Positions 1-5,605 of a stretch of DNA of 5,605 bases are shown here, piece after piece. The notes beneath the pieces were generated by a model. The model worked only from the letters and a program-made list of their open reading frames with translations, had not been told where the DNA came from and ran no database searches. Source of the stretch: Bacteroidales bacterium (GTDB taxonomy: Bacteria; Bacteroidota; Bacteroidia; Bacteroidales; JALTDM01); the NCBI GenBank assembly GCA_026996635.1, contig JALWKH010000142.1, forward strand, positions 1 through 5,605, given 5' to 3'. The translations under genes were made by a program, and so were the position numbers. Position 1 is the first letter of the stretch. Each line of letters begins with the position of its first letter.

Positions 1-160
1 TCAAATCAAATTCTCCGAAATCGACCTTTGCATTAACATTATTATTTATCTGTTCTTTAGTCAATTCCACTATTTTACCCTTGAAAATAAAGGGAATGGA
101 AACTATTGCAACCAACAGCAACAAAATCAAAATAGCGAAATACTTTATTACCTTTTTCAT
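1..160 (-). CDS. AsmA-like envelope protein, N-terminal fragment
   Basis: The first 53 codons of a gene running off the left edge. It starts MKKVIKYF, followed by a single hydrophobic segment (about residues 7-26), then FKGKIVELTKEQINNNVNAK and VDFGEFDL. This pattern of an N-terminal membrane anchor, an F-K-G-K-I motif, then an 'N-x-N-V-N-A-K-V-D-F' stretch is what I know from the start of Bacteroidota AsmA-family proteins, long inner-membrane-anchored proteins of the envelope linked to outer-membrane biogenesis and lipid transport. The family call is recognition of the N-terminus only; the large C-terminal body is outside the window. An in-frame ATG three codons upstream (base 169, giving MSAMKK) is possible. 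I prefer 160 because the promoter-like element at 177-207 would put the transcription start almost on the upstream ATG. The ZIP gene lies upstream, with 50 bases between its stop and this ATG and no terminator visible, so co-transcription is also likely. Confidence 0.72.
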   Translation of the reverse strand, partial: MKKVIKYFAILILLLLVAIVSIPFIFKGKIVELTKEQINNNVNAKVDFGEFDL

Positions 161-176
161 AGCACTCATTTTTTTA

Positions 177-207
177 CAAATGTATAACAATTTTATATTA
201 TTTCAAA
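177..207 (-). promoter_or_regulatory. Bacteroidota-type promoter for the AsmA-like gene
   Basis: Read on the minus strand, the gap between the ZIP stop and the AsmA-like gene holds TTTG (207-204), a 19-base AT-rich spacer, and TACATTTG (184-177). This matches the known Bacteroidota primary-sigma consensus (-33 TTTG, 19-21 bases, -7 TAnnTTTG) at every specified base. Transcription would begin a few bases after 177, around 169-174. That gives a leader of roughly ten bases to the ATG at 160, or almost none to the ATG at 169. The match is seen in sequence; activity is inferred. Confidence 0.62.
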
Positions 208-210
208 CCA

Positions 211-1026
211 TTATCCCAATGCAATATCCAAAACCATCATTATAGTGAAACCTATCATTGCACCTATTGTTGACAAATCAGTGTTTTGACCGATTTGCGA
301 CTCTGGAATAAGCTCTTCTATAACAACAAAAATCATAGCTCCCGCAGCAAAAGAAAGTGCATATGGCAAAATAGGAACTACTACTGAAACCAAATAAGCA
401 CCTATTACAGCCGCTATAACTTCCACAAATCCGGATAATTGCCCATACCAAAACCCTTTCCATCTGCTTAAACCCTCTCGCCTCAACGGAACAGATACCG
501 CTGCACCTTCAGGAAAATCCTGTATGCCAATACCTATAGCCAAAGAAACAGCAGCCACCAAAGTATGCACATCAGGAGTGTTTGCCATTGCACCAAACGC
601 AACTCCCACAGATAAGCCCTCGGGAATATTATGCAAGGTAATTGCAAGCACCAACAAAACACTTCTTCTCCAGTTCGTCTTTACTCCTTCCGCTTTCTCG
701 TCGGGAAATCCCAAATGCAAATGCGGTATCAACTTATCCAATAAAAACAAAAACAATCCACCGCTTAAAAAGCCTATCGAAACAACCACCCACGGAATAT
801 CACCCTGTTCGGCAGAAATTTGGATAGCGGGCGCCAATAAACTCCAAAAGCTCGCTGCAATCATCACCCCCGCAGCAAACCCCAACATAGTATTCAGCAC
901 CTTTAGATTTATTTTCTTGAAGAAAAAAATCATTGCTGCACCAGCCGAAGTGAGAAGCCAAGTAAAAGTTCCCCCAAGCAACGCCAGCAATATAGGGCTG
1001 TAATCCAAATACTCACTCCAGTTCAT
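211..1026 (-). CDS. ZIP family divalent metal transporter (GufA/ZIP11-like)
   Basis: A 271-residue polytopic inner-membrane protein with about eight hydrophobic segments, the usual size and topology of bacterial ZIP transporters. These move zinc and sometimes other divalent metals into the cytoplasm. The signature HNIPEG is at residues 132-137 in the fourth segment, and the matching QDFPEG is at 169-174 in the fifth. H132, N133, E136, Q169, D170 and E173, with E237/E238 in the EELIPE motif of the sixth segment, correspond to residues of the binuclear metal site described for this family. The loop before segment four has the DKLIPHLHLG motif (97-106), whose histidines are typical of the GufA/ZIP11 branch. 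The start at 1026 overlaps the end of rmuC by 14 bases. There is no Shine-Dalgarno, so translation is probably coupled to rmuC. Substrate cannot be decided from sequence; no metal-responsive operator is visible. Confidence 0.93.
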   Translation of the reverse strand: MNWSEYLDYSPILLALLGGTFTWLLTSAGAAMIFFFKKINLKVLNTMLGFAAGVMIAASFWSLLAPAIQISAEQGDIPWVVVSIGFLSGGLFLFLLDKLIPHLHLGFPDEKAEGVKTNWRRSVLLVLAITLHNIPEGLSVGVAFGAMANTPDVHTLVAAVSLAIGIGIQDFPEGAAVSVPLRREGLSRWKGFWYGQLSGFVEVIAAVIGAYLVSVVVPILPYALSFAAGAMIFVVIEELIPESQIGQNTDLSTIGAMIGFTIMMVLDIALG

Positions 1027-2431
1027 TGGTATTGTTGTTTTCTATCCCTTTAATGTTTTCAGTTATTCCTTCTATTTCTCCTGCTGTTTTTTTCGGATTT
1101 ATCTTTGAAAGGTCTTTAATCTTTTCGAATCTGCCCAGCAAATTACCTCTGCCTTCGGAAAGTTTGTTCAAAGCACTGTTATAAGTTTTGGCAGCAGTGT
1201 TCAGACTTGAACCTATTTTGCGGAAATCATCGGTAAAACCGACAAACTTTTCATAAAGGTCGTTTACTTGCTTAATAATTTTGTCAACCTTATCTTTTTG
1301 TTCCTCCTGCCTCCACATATAAGCAATGGTATTAAGAACGGCAAGCAATGTGGTAGGCGTAACAATAATCACTTTCTTATCAAAAGCATAATTATAGAGG
1401 TTTGCATCCACACTCATTGCTATAGAAAAAGCCGCTTCTACCGGTAAAAACATCAAAACAAAATCAAGTTGGTGGAGTTCTTTTATATCCTCATATTTTT
1501 TGCGGGCAAGCTCGTCAATATGCTTTTTCACACTGGAATAAACTTTGGATGACGCACTCTGCTGTTCTTCCTTACTCTCGGCAGCAAACCATTCATCCAC
1601 GGCATTTAATGTTACTTTTGAGTCAATGATAACAGACTTACCTTCAGGAAGTTTAACAATAAAATCCGGTATTTGCTTTCTCCGTTCTTCATCGTCTCCG
1701 GTAGTCTTAAAAACTTGCTGTTCGGTAAAATGTATGTTTTCTTGCAGTCCTGCTCTTTCCAAAAGCAATTTTACTTGTATTTCACCCCAAGTGCCTTGAG
1801 TTTTCACCTCACCTTTTAAGGCTTTGGTCAGGTTTTTGGCTTCATTTTGCAAATTGTTGCTTAAGTCGGCAAGCATTTTTATTTGTGTTTCCAGAGATGA
1901 AAACTGCTTGCTTTCATAATTCTGCTTTTCTTCAACCGCTTTTTTGAAATCCTCTATTTTTTCTTTGAGCGGAGCAAGTAAATCTTCAAGTTTTTGCTTA
2001 TTGGTGGATGTTAATTCATTTTTCCCGGTTTCAAGCAATTTTTTGGTAATGTTTTCTATCTTTGTCAGGAGGATTTCTTCATTCTCTTTTTGCTGTTTTT
2101 CAATTTCTTGCAGTTGTTTCTCAAGGGCATTGTTTCGTTCCTCTTCCCTGCCGAGATTTTCTTTGTACTCTGCAATTTTTTCATTTAGCAATCTTATTTC
2201 CTCTTTGTATTCGGAAATTTGTTTGCCGTAATCTTCTTCTTTTTCTTTCAAACTTTCAATTTCTTGATTTTTTGCCGAAACTTCCTTTTCAAGATTGATA
2301 ATCGCATCGTTTTTTTCCAGACTTAAAGAATTTACTTTGTCCTGAAGTTCCGAAATCTTTTTTGTCTGCTTAAAATATAAAACAATAACAACTAACAAAA
2401 TAAGGCTAACTAACGCTAAAGCAATTTCCAT
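1013..2431 (-). CDS. rmuC: RmuC family DNA recombination protein
   Basis: A 472-residue protein with the full RmuC layout. Residues 2-20 form an N-terminal hydrophobic anchor. Residues 24-205 are highly charged and heptad-like (long coiled coil, rich in Glu, Lys and Gln). The conserved core runs from about 205 to 440. Its hallmarks are GTWGE at 213-217, PDF at 255-257 followed by IIDSK at 268-272, FLPVEAAF at 328-335, and TPTTLLAVLNTIAYMWRQE at 358-376. D256, D270 and K272 fit a PD-(D/E)xK nuclease-like active site, with E217 a possible helper. RmuC is known in E. coli as a predicted nuclease that limits DNA inversion at short inverted repeats; biochemistry is sparse. The gene starts 11 bases after the thioesterase stop and ends inside the ZIP start, so it is the middle of an operon. 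The upstream sequence has no Shine-Dalgarno. Length and motifs indicate an intact protein. Confidence 0.94.
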   Translation of the reverse strand: MEIALALVSLILLVVIVLYFKQTKKISELQDKVNSLSLEKNDAIINLEKEVSAKNQEIESLKEKEEDYGKQISEYKEEIRLLNEKIAEYKENLGREEERNNALEKQLQEIEKQQKENEEILLTKIENITKKLLETGKNELTSTNKQKLEDLLAPLKEKIEDFKKAVEEKQNYESKQFSSLETQIKMLADLSNNLQNEAKNLTKALKGEVKTQGTWGEIQVKLLLERAGLQENIHFTEQQVFKTTGDDEERRKQIPDFIVKLPEGKSVIIDSKVTLNAVDEWFAAESKEEQQSASSKVYSSVKKHIDELARKKYEDIKELHQLDFVLMFLPVEAAFSIAMSVDANLYNYAFDKKVIIVTPTTLLAVLNTIAYMWRQEEQKDKVDKIIKQVNDLYEKFVGFTDDFRKIGSSLNTAAKTYNSALNKLSEGRGNLLGRFEKIKDLSKINPKKTAGEIEGITENIKGIENNNTNELE

Positions 2432-2442
2432 AGTGGTATTTT

Positions 2443-2856
2443 TTATTCGTTTTCAAAATAAGGTCTCATAGCATCAAGCAAAATCTTCGGTGGTCTCATC
2501 GGTCTTCCGGTTTGCATATCGGCAAAAGTCATCAGAGTATATCCTTCGTTAGTCTTATCACCTGCTTCGTTGTAAACTTCGTAATAAAACATTATTCTCG
2601 CGGTAGGCATCTCTTTTACAATCACTTTCACCGTAATAACATCATCATACCTCGCAGGTTTGTAATACCGTATTTTCATTTCCACAACAGGCATAATAAT
2701 ACCCATATCCTCCAATTGACGATAACTCAACCCGATTTTTCGCATAAGGTCAGTCCTTGCAACTTCATAATACGCAGCATAATGACCGTAATAAGCATAT
2801 CTCATTTGGTCGGTTTCACTATACCTCACCCTGATTTTAGATTCACTTGTAAGCAT
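2443..2856 (-). CDS. Acyl-CoA thioesterase, YbgC/4HBT hotdog family
   Basis: A 137-residue single hotdog-fold protein, the normal length for the family, cytoplasmic, with no signal peptide. Members hydrolyse acyl-CoA thioesters, usually as dimers or tetramers. The N-terminal motif RYSETDQM (11-18) carries D16, which aligns with the catalytic aspartate of YbgC and 4-hydroxybenzoyl-CoA thioesterase. It is followed by YYGHYAAYYEVAR (22-34), the start of the central helix. The YYKPARYDD stretch (64-72) corresponds to 'YYAPARLDD' in E. coli YbgC, and the FADMQTGRPMRPP end (111-123) is typical of the Bacteroidota branch. It is the first gene of the thioesterase-rmuC-ZIP operon, with its own promoter 32 bases upstream. 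The ATG at 2856 is chosen because the hotdog domain begins about seven residues in. The acyl substrate cannot be inferred. YbgC in Proteobacteria sits with Tol-Pal genes; that context is absent here. Confidence 0.92.
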   Translation of the reverse strand: MLTSESKIRVRYSETDQMRYAYYGHYAAYYEVARTDLMRKIGLSYRQLEDMGIIMPVVEMKIRYYKPARYDDVITVKVIVKEMPTARIMFYYEVYNEAGDKTNEGYTLMTFADMQTGRPMRPPKILLDAMRPYFENE

Positions 2857-2887
2857 AAATTCAGTTTTTTATTTAAAATTTCATCTA

Positions 2888-2919
2888 CAAAAATAGTTTT
2901 TTTGCCGATAAGTTTCAAC
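2888..2919 (-). promoter_or_regulatory. Bacteroidota-type promoter for thioesterase-rmuC-ZIP operon
   Basis: On the minus strand, GTTG (2919-2916) is followed after 20 bases by TATTTTTG (2895-2888). The second box is a full match to the Bacteroidota -7 consensus TAnnTTTG. The first has three of four bases of the -33 TTTG, and the spacing is in the known range. Transcription should start near 2881-2885, giving a leader of about 25-29 bases before the ATG at 2856. The element sits just after the terminator of the upstream unit, where an operon promoter is expected. Confidence 0.6.
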
Positions 2920-2930
2920 TTGGAAAGAAA

Positions 2931-2969
2931 AAATAAAAGGGAGACTTGACTAAAGCCTCCCTTTTATTT
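2931..2969 (-). terminator. Rho-independent terminator after the surface-protein gene
   Basis: A perfect 13-base inverted repeat: aaataaaagggag at 2931-2943 pairs with ctcccttttattt at 2957-2969. In the minus-strand RNA the stem continues inward through one G-U pair and three more pairs (CTT/AAG), closing on a five-base loop, TAGTC. The 3' arm ends in a T-rich tract continuing past the stem. It begins 26 bases after the stop codon at 2995. The A/T-flanked arms make it partly symmetrical, but only minus-strand genes flank it, so its job is to end the 2995-5556 transcript. Confidence 0.88.
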
Positions 2970-2994
2970 GGTTAAATGAAAAAACAATTCACTC

Positions 2995-3246
2995 TTATTT
3001 ATGAAGAACTGTTAATTTGGTTTGATAAATGCCATAATCTGTTTTTAAAATTATGTTATAAACACCATTGCTTAATGATTTGGTGTCAAAGCTATAAGTT
3101 TTTGCATTTCCATAACCGCCTGCATCAATAACTTTCACAGTTTGTCCCACCATGTTTGTCACATATAATGAGTATTCAGAACTTTTGGGCAACACTACAG
3201 AAACTTTTGCTGTTGTTTTGACAGGATTAGGATATACGTTAATCAC
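2995..3246 (-). other. T9SS type A C-terminal sorting domain (residues 771-853)
   Basis: The last 83 residues of the surface protein form the Ig-like sorting tail known from Bacteroidota Por-secreted proteins. It opens with VINVYPNPV, has the central 'Y.TNMVGQTV' strand pair and the LSNGVYNIIL strand, and ends with a basic, strand-forming KLTVLHK. These are the standard conserved blocks of the family, all present. The tail implies that the organism has a functional type IX secretion system elsewhere in its genome. Confidence 0.92.
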
Positions 3247-5556
3247 AGGTTTAATCTTTCCCTCATTTATCATTTGATCAATTAACCATTCAGGCATTGC
3301 TTCTTCGAGTCTTGGATTATCATTATTTCCGGAATGTATTTGTGAATACAAATTACCGGGACCAAAAGTATTTACATTACTGTTACCACCACCTACAGAT
3401 ACTTCTTCCATAGAAGTTATATCCACATTTGCCGTCGGATAACCTAAGGTATCCAAATCAAGATTCTCTTTATGATTTTTGCTGCAAGATGGTACATATA
3501 ACAACCACCCTGCACCACAACCATTAGCATCCCAAACAATAAAAATATAATAATTGTCAGTTTCAACCCAAACATTATCATCAGTACCCAGTTGGTTACC
3601 ATCTAAATCATACCATTCGTAAGAATAATCGGGAGTTCCACCTGTTACACTAGCTGTAATATGGGCATAACAAAGGTCATAGAACAATAATCGGTACCAT
3701 TTTCCTGAAAATGTAGCATCTAACGAATCAGGTTGAGTCAAGGTTACTGTTTCCGACACACTATTAGGACAACCATCGGTTACGGTTACGGTATAATCTC
3801 CTGCAGGTAGATTTGATATAACCGATGTGGTTTCACCATTCGACCAATGATAAGTATAAGGCGGGAAACCATCACTTGCACTTACTGAAATTTGTCCTGT
3901 ACTATCTCCGTAACACAATATTTCACTATCGATTTGTGTAGTTATAGTTAAAGGCGGATGATATTCCAGCTTGGCACTTGCAATAGCTTTACACCCATAA
4001 TCGTCCGTTACGGTAACCGTATAATCATCTTCACTAAGTCCGGTTATAGTTTGCCCTGTTTCTCCGTTAGACCAGCTATAATAGAATGGTCCGTAACCTT
4101 CATTAGGATTTGCAGTGATAGAACCGTCATCAGGACCTGAACAACCGGGATCTTGAACATCTAATGTTACTCCGTCAAAGCAACCGTATTTAGCAATAAA
4201 ACCATCATATTTCCCGGGATTTGTATTACTTAGTTGAATAGCTTCATTAAAGCTTAAACCATTCGAATTAAATTTTCCGACAACATAAACATGATTTGTT
4301 TCGTCAACCACCAACTTTTTTATTCTGCTTTTGCCGCTGCCATCTGACTGTATAGCAACACATTTATCAAAATTACCATCAGTATCCAAAACACCGATAA
4401 ACGGTGTCGTATTATTTGAAGCTATCAATGTAGTGTTACCCCATTCCAAAGTATCAGAAAATAATCCGCCTACGTATAAATCTCCATTTCGATAATATAT
4501 ATCAAGAGCTCTATCATCGCCACTTGAATTTATTGTTTTATACCATACTATATTTCCATTGTCATCAAATTTAGCGAGAAAAATATCATCCAATCCATTA
4601 GCAACAAGAGAAACGGAACCTAGATCTAATGTTTGTTGGAAATAGCCTGCGACATATATATTTTGACCATCATCAGTTATTCCCCACAACTCATCATACA
4701 AACCTGTTCCCGGAAAACTTTTAACCCAAATAACATTACAATCTTTATCAACCTTAGCAATCATAAAATCTCTTGTATGGTTTCTACTAAACAAAGTATC
4801 ATTCCCCCAAATAAGAGTATCCGAAAAATATCCTGCTAAATACACATAATTGCCTACAGTTCTTAACCCTGCAATCATAATTCCCCAATAACCTGATGAA
4901 AATATTCTGTGTGCATTTATTAAATTACCATTTAAATCATATTTGGCAAGATAATAATTTTTTGTATTAGTACCTTCTAAAGTGGTATCAGCCGACTTTG
5001 AAATTAATGTATTATAAAAATATAAACCTGCTACATATAAATATGTTCCATCTGAGGTAATTGCACGTCCTTTTTGTTTTCCTTCATTAGATGCCATATT
5101 TTTCAACCATATGGCATTGCCGTATTTGTCCAACTTAAGTAAAAAAGCATCGATGCTTCCCGTAGAAGAAATAGACAAATCATCTACAGAAAGAACATCC
5201 CCGAAACTACCAGTTAAATAAATATTACCTGCATTATCAACATATAAATCTTTAGGATCGTCTGCATAAGTATTGCCAATTTGTTTCACCCATAAAACGT
5301 TACCAAATTTGTTAACGGAAATAAGAATAATATCTTTCTGGTCAGGAGTTGTTGAGGAATATGTTTGCCCTCCTATTGTAACACTTCCCAACAATTCGGA
5401 AAGAATCACGTAATTCCCGTTTTCATCCTGCTTTATTGCCTCAGGCTCTAAATTTTCATTTCCAGCAATTTGTATATTCCATAGCCAAGTTTGAGAGTAT
5501 AACGAATATGTCGAAGTAAGTAAGAAGATTAAAACATTTATAATTATTTTTTTCAT
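2995..5556 (-). CDS. Secreted T9SS-sorted protein with beta-propeller and SprB-like repeats
   Basis: An 853-residue exported protein of unknown specific function. Residues 1-21 are a signal peptide (MKKIIINV, hydrophobic core, cut near S21/Q22). Residues 25-460 hold seven tandem repeats of about 61 residues, of the SBBP/propeller type: 'IWVK', then 'D..GN.YV.G.F', then 'D.F.AK.D..GN'. Residues 463-609 contain two SprB-like modules sharing WSNGET (495-500, 571-576) and DYTVTVTD (511-518, 587-594). A third, diverged module spans about 610-691, and a Gly/Asn/Ser-rich linker about 692-770. Residues 771-853 are a type A T9SS sorting domain with VYPNP (774-778), NMVGQTV (801-807) and SNGVYNI (829-835). 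Such tails direct outer-membrane passage by the Por system and are then usually removed, leaving the protein released or surface-attached. SprB itself is a gliding adhesin, so a role in adhesion is plausible but inferred; no catalytic domain is visible. An AAGGA-like ribosome site lies four bases before the ATG. No promoter appears in the 49 bases upstream. Confidence 0.93.
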   Translation of the reverse strand: MKKIIINVLIFLLTSTYSLYSQTWLWNIQIAGNENLEPEAIKQDENGNYVILSELLGSVTIGGQTYSSTTPDQKDIILISVNKFGNVLWVKQIGNTYADDPKDLYVDNAGNIYLTGSFGDVLSVDDLSISSTGSIDAFLLKLDKYGNAIWLKNMASNEGKQKGRAITSDGTYLYVAGLYFYNTLISKSADTTLEGTNTKNYYLAKYDLNGNLINAHRIFSSGYWGIMIAGLRTVGNYVYLAGYFSDTLIWGNDTLFSRNHTRDFMIAKVDKDCNVIWVKSFPGTGLYDELWGITDDGQNIYVAGYFQQTLDLGSVSLVANGLDDIFLAKFDDNGNIVWYKTINSSGDDRALDIYYRNGDLYVGGLFSDTLEWGNTTLIASNNTTPFIGVLDTDGNFDKCVAIQSDGSGKSRIKKLVVDETNHVYVVGKFNSNGLSFNEAIQLSNTNPGKYDGFIAKYGCFDGVTLDVQDPGCSGPDDGSITANPNEGYGPFYYSWSNGETGQTITGLSEDDYTVTVTDDYGCKAIASAKLEYHPPLTITTQIDSEILCYGDSTGQISVSASDGFPPYTYHWSNGETTSVISNLPAGDYTVTVTDGCPNSVSETVTLTQPDSLDATFSGKWYRLLFYDLCYAHITASVTGGTPDYSYEWYDLDGNQLGTDDNVWVETDNYYIFIVWDANGCGAGWLLYVPSCSKNHKENLDLDTLGYPTANVDITSMEEVSVGGGNSNVNTFGPGNLYSQIHSGNNDNPRLEEAMPEWLIDQMINEGKIKPVINVYPNPVKTTAKVSVVLPKSSEYSLYVTNMVGQTVKVIDAGGYGNAKTYSFDTKSLSNGVYNIILKTDYGIYQTKLTVLHK
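3484..4170 (-). repeat. Three SprB-like protein modules (residues 463-691)
   Basis: Module 1 (about 463-532) and module 2 (about 535-609) share a layout: a Cys near the start (C472, C548), 'DG.I....' or 'TGQISV', an aromatic-rich 'P.YY.WSNGET' strand, then DYTVTVTD and a second Cys (C522, C596). The pattern matches the SprB repeat family of Bacteroidota surface proteins. Module 3 (about 610-691) keeps 'ITASVTGGTPDYSYEWYD' (632-649) and paired cysteines (C629, C680), but its DYTVTVTD strand is replaced by NYYIFIVWDANGC. The paired cysteines could form disulfides in the exported protein. At DNA level the repeats have diverged, so these are protein repeats and not recent duplications. Confidence 0.8.
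4177..5484 (-). repeat. Seven tandem propeller-like repeats (residues 25-460)
   Basis: Aligning on the recurrent '(D/K)..GN-hydrophobic-(I/V/L)W.K' junction gives seven units: 25-87, 88-148, 149-212, 213-275, 276-336, 337-396 and 397-460. Each has a 'hydrophobic-Y-V/L-x-G-x-F' strand in its middle (for example NIYLTGSF 111-118, VYLAGYF 238-244, IYVAGYF 300-306, LYVGGLF 360-366) and a 'F.AK.D' strand before the next unit. This resembles SBBP-type beta-propeller repeats. Seven units would suit a closed seven-bladed propeller. Units 1 and 7 are the most divergent, as expected at the closing edges. Confidence 0.75.
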
Positions 5557-5605
5557 TTTCCTTTTTCCGTTTTTTCATTTAACCGCTTTTGATACGCTAC
5601 TATAG
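5554..5605 (-). CDS. Possible 3' end of an upstream gene
   Basis: One minus-strand frame is open from the right edge and would end in IVAYQKRLNEKTEKGK, with its TGA (5555-5553) overlapping the ATG of the surface-protein gene in an ATGA arrangement. A second frame, ending at a TGA at 5577-5575, is also open over this short distance, so the choice is uncertain. The charged Lys/Glu-rich tail looks like a normal protein C-terminus, and the lack of any promoter-like element in these 49 bases fits co-transcription. Too short to identify. Confidence 0.28.

Noticed and set aside
524..1003. Open plus-strand frame of 159 codons opposite the ZIP gene
   Set aside because: It is the antisense shadow of a strongly supported membrane protein; its translation has no recognisable domain and its start has no promoter or ribosome site.
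1944..2298. Ser/Phe/Leu-rich plus-strand frames opposite the 5' half of rmuC
   Set aside because: They are the complement of a Glu/Lys-rich coiled coil, which reads as Ser/Phe/Leu on the other strand; a composition artefact.
2873..2884. Three-codon leader frame ATG AAA TTT TAA upstream of the thioesterase
   Set aside because: It begins at or before the predicted transcription start and has no features of a regulatory leader peptide.
2512..2949. Open plus-strand frame of 145 codons opposite the thioesterase
   Set aside because: Antisense shadow of a clear hotdog gene; it runs into the terminator hairpin and has a His/Ile/Phe-rich composition unlike a real protein.
3776..4034. Similar DNA stretches (gttacggta-type) in two places of the surface-protein gene
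   Set aside because: They encode the repeated DYTVTVTD strand of two SprB modules and are not an independent DNA repeat or attachment site.
1..5605. Search for a defence system, CRISPR array, transposon ends or a non-coding RNA
   Set aside because: Coding density is high, the gaps are short and explained by promoters and a terminator, and no gene shows mobile or defence motifs; RmuC alone is a widespread housekeeping protein.

Overview
The window is an AT-rich piece of a Bacteroidota chromosome, most likely Bacteroidales or a relative. Three things point there: a protein with a type IX secretion (Por/T9SS) C-terminal sorting domain and SprB-type repeats; two upstream regions matching the Bacteroidota promoter pattern (TTTG-like box, about 20 bases, then TAnnTTTG); and mostly absent Shine-Dalgarno sequences. 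All genes lie on the minus strand, so transcription runs from high to low coordinates. I see no RNA gene, CRISPR array, insertion sequence or integrase.

Layout in transcription order. (1) 5605-5554: possibly the last codons of an upstream gene whose TGA overlaps the next ATG. (2) 5556-2995: an 853-residue secreted surface protein made of a signal peptide, seven beta-propeller-like repeats of about 61 residues, two clear and one degenerate SprB-like modules, a Gly/Asn-rich linker and a T9SS sorting domain. (3) 2969-2931: a strong rho-independent terminator closing that unit. (4) 2919-2888: a promoter for the next unit. (5) 2856-2443: a YbgC/4HBT-type acyl-CoA thioesterase. (6) 2431-1013: an RmuC-family protein with membrane anchor, coiled coil and nuclease-like core. 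(7) 1026-211: a ZIP-family (GufA/ZIP11-like) metal transporter overlapping rmuC by 14 bases. (8) 207-177: a second promoter-like element in the short gap. (9) 160-1: the N-terminus of an AsmA-like envelope protein that leaves the window.

The thioesterase, rmuC and ZIP genes form a tightly packed operon, with 11 bases and then a 14-base overlap between them. Their known family roles (acyl-CoA hydrolysis, DNA maintenance, divalent metal transport) do not form one obvious pathway, so it looks like a housekeeping cluster. The AsmA-like gene may be reached by read-through and also has its own promoter. The surface protein is separate and probably acts outside the cell, in adhesion or another surface interaction; no enzymatic domain is visible in it. 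No convincing new multi-gene system is present. The least described element is the propeller-SprB-T9SS protein.
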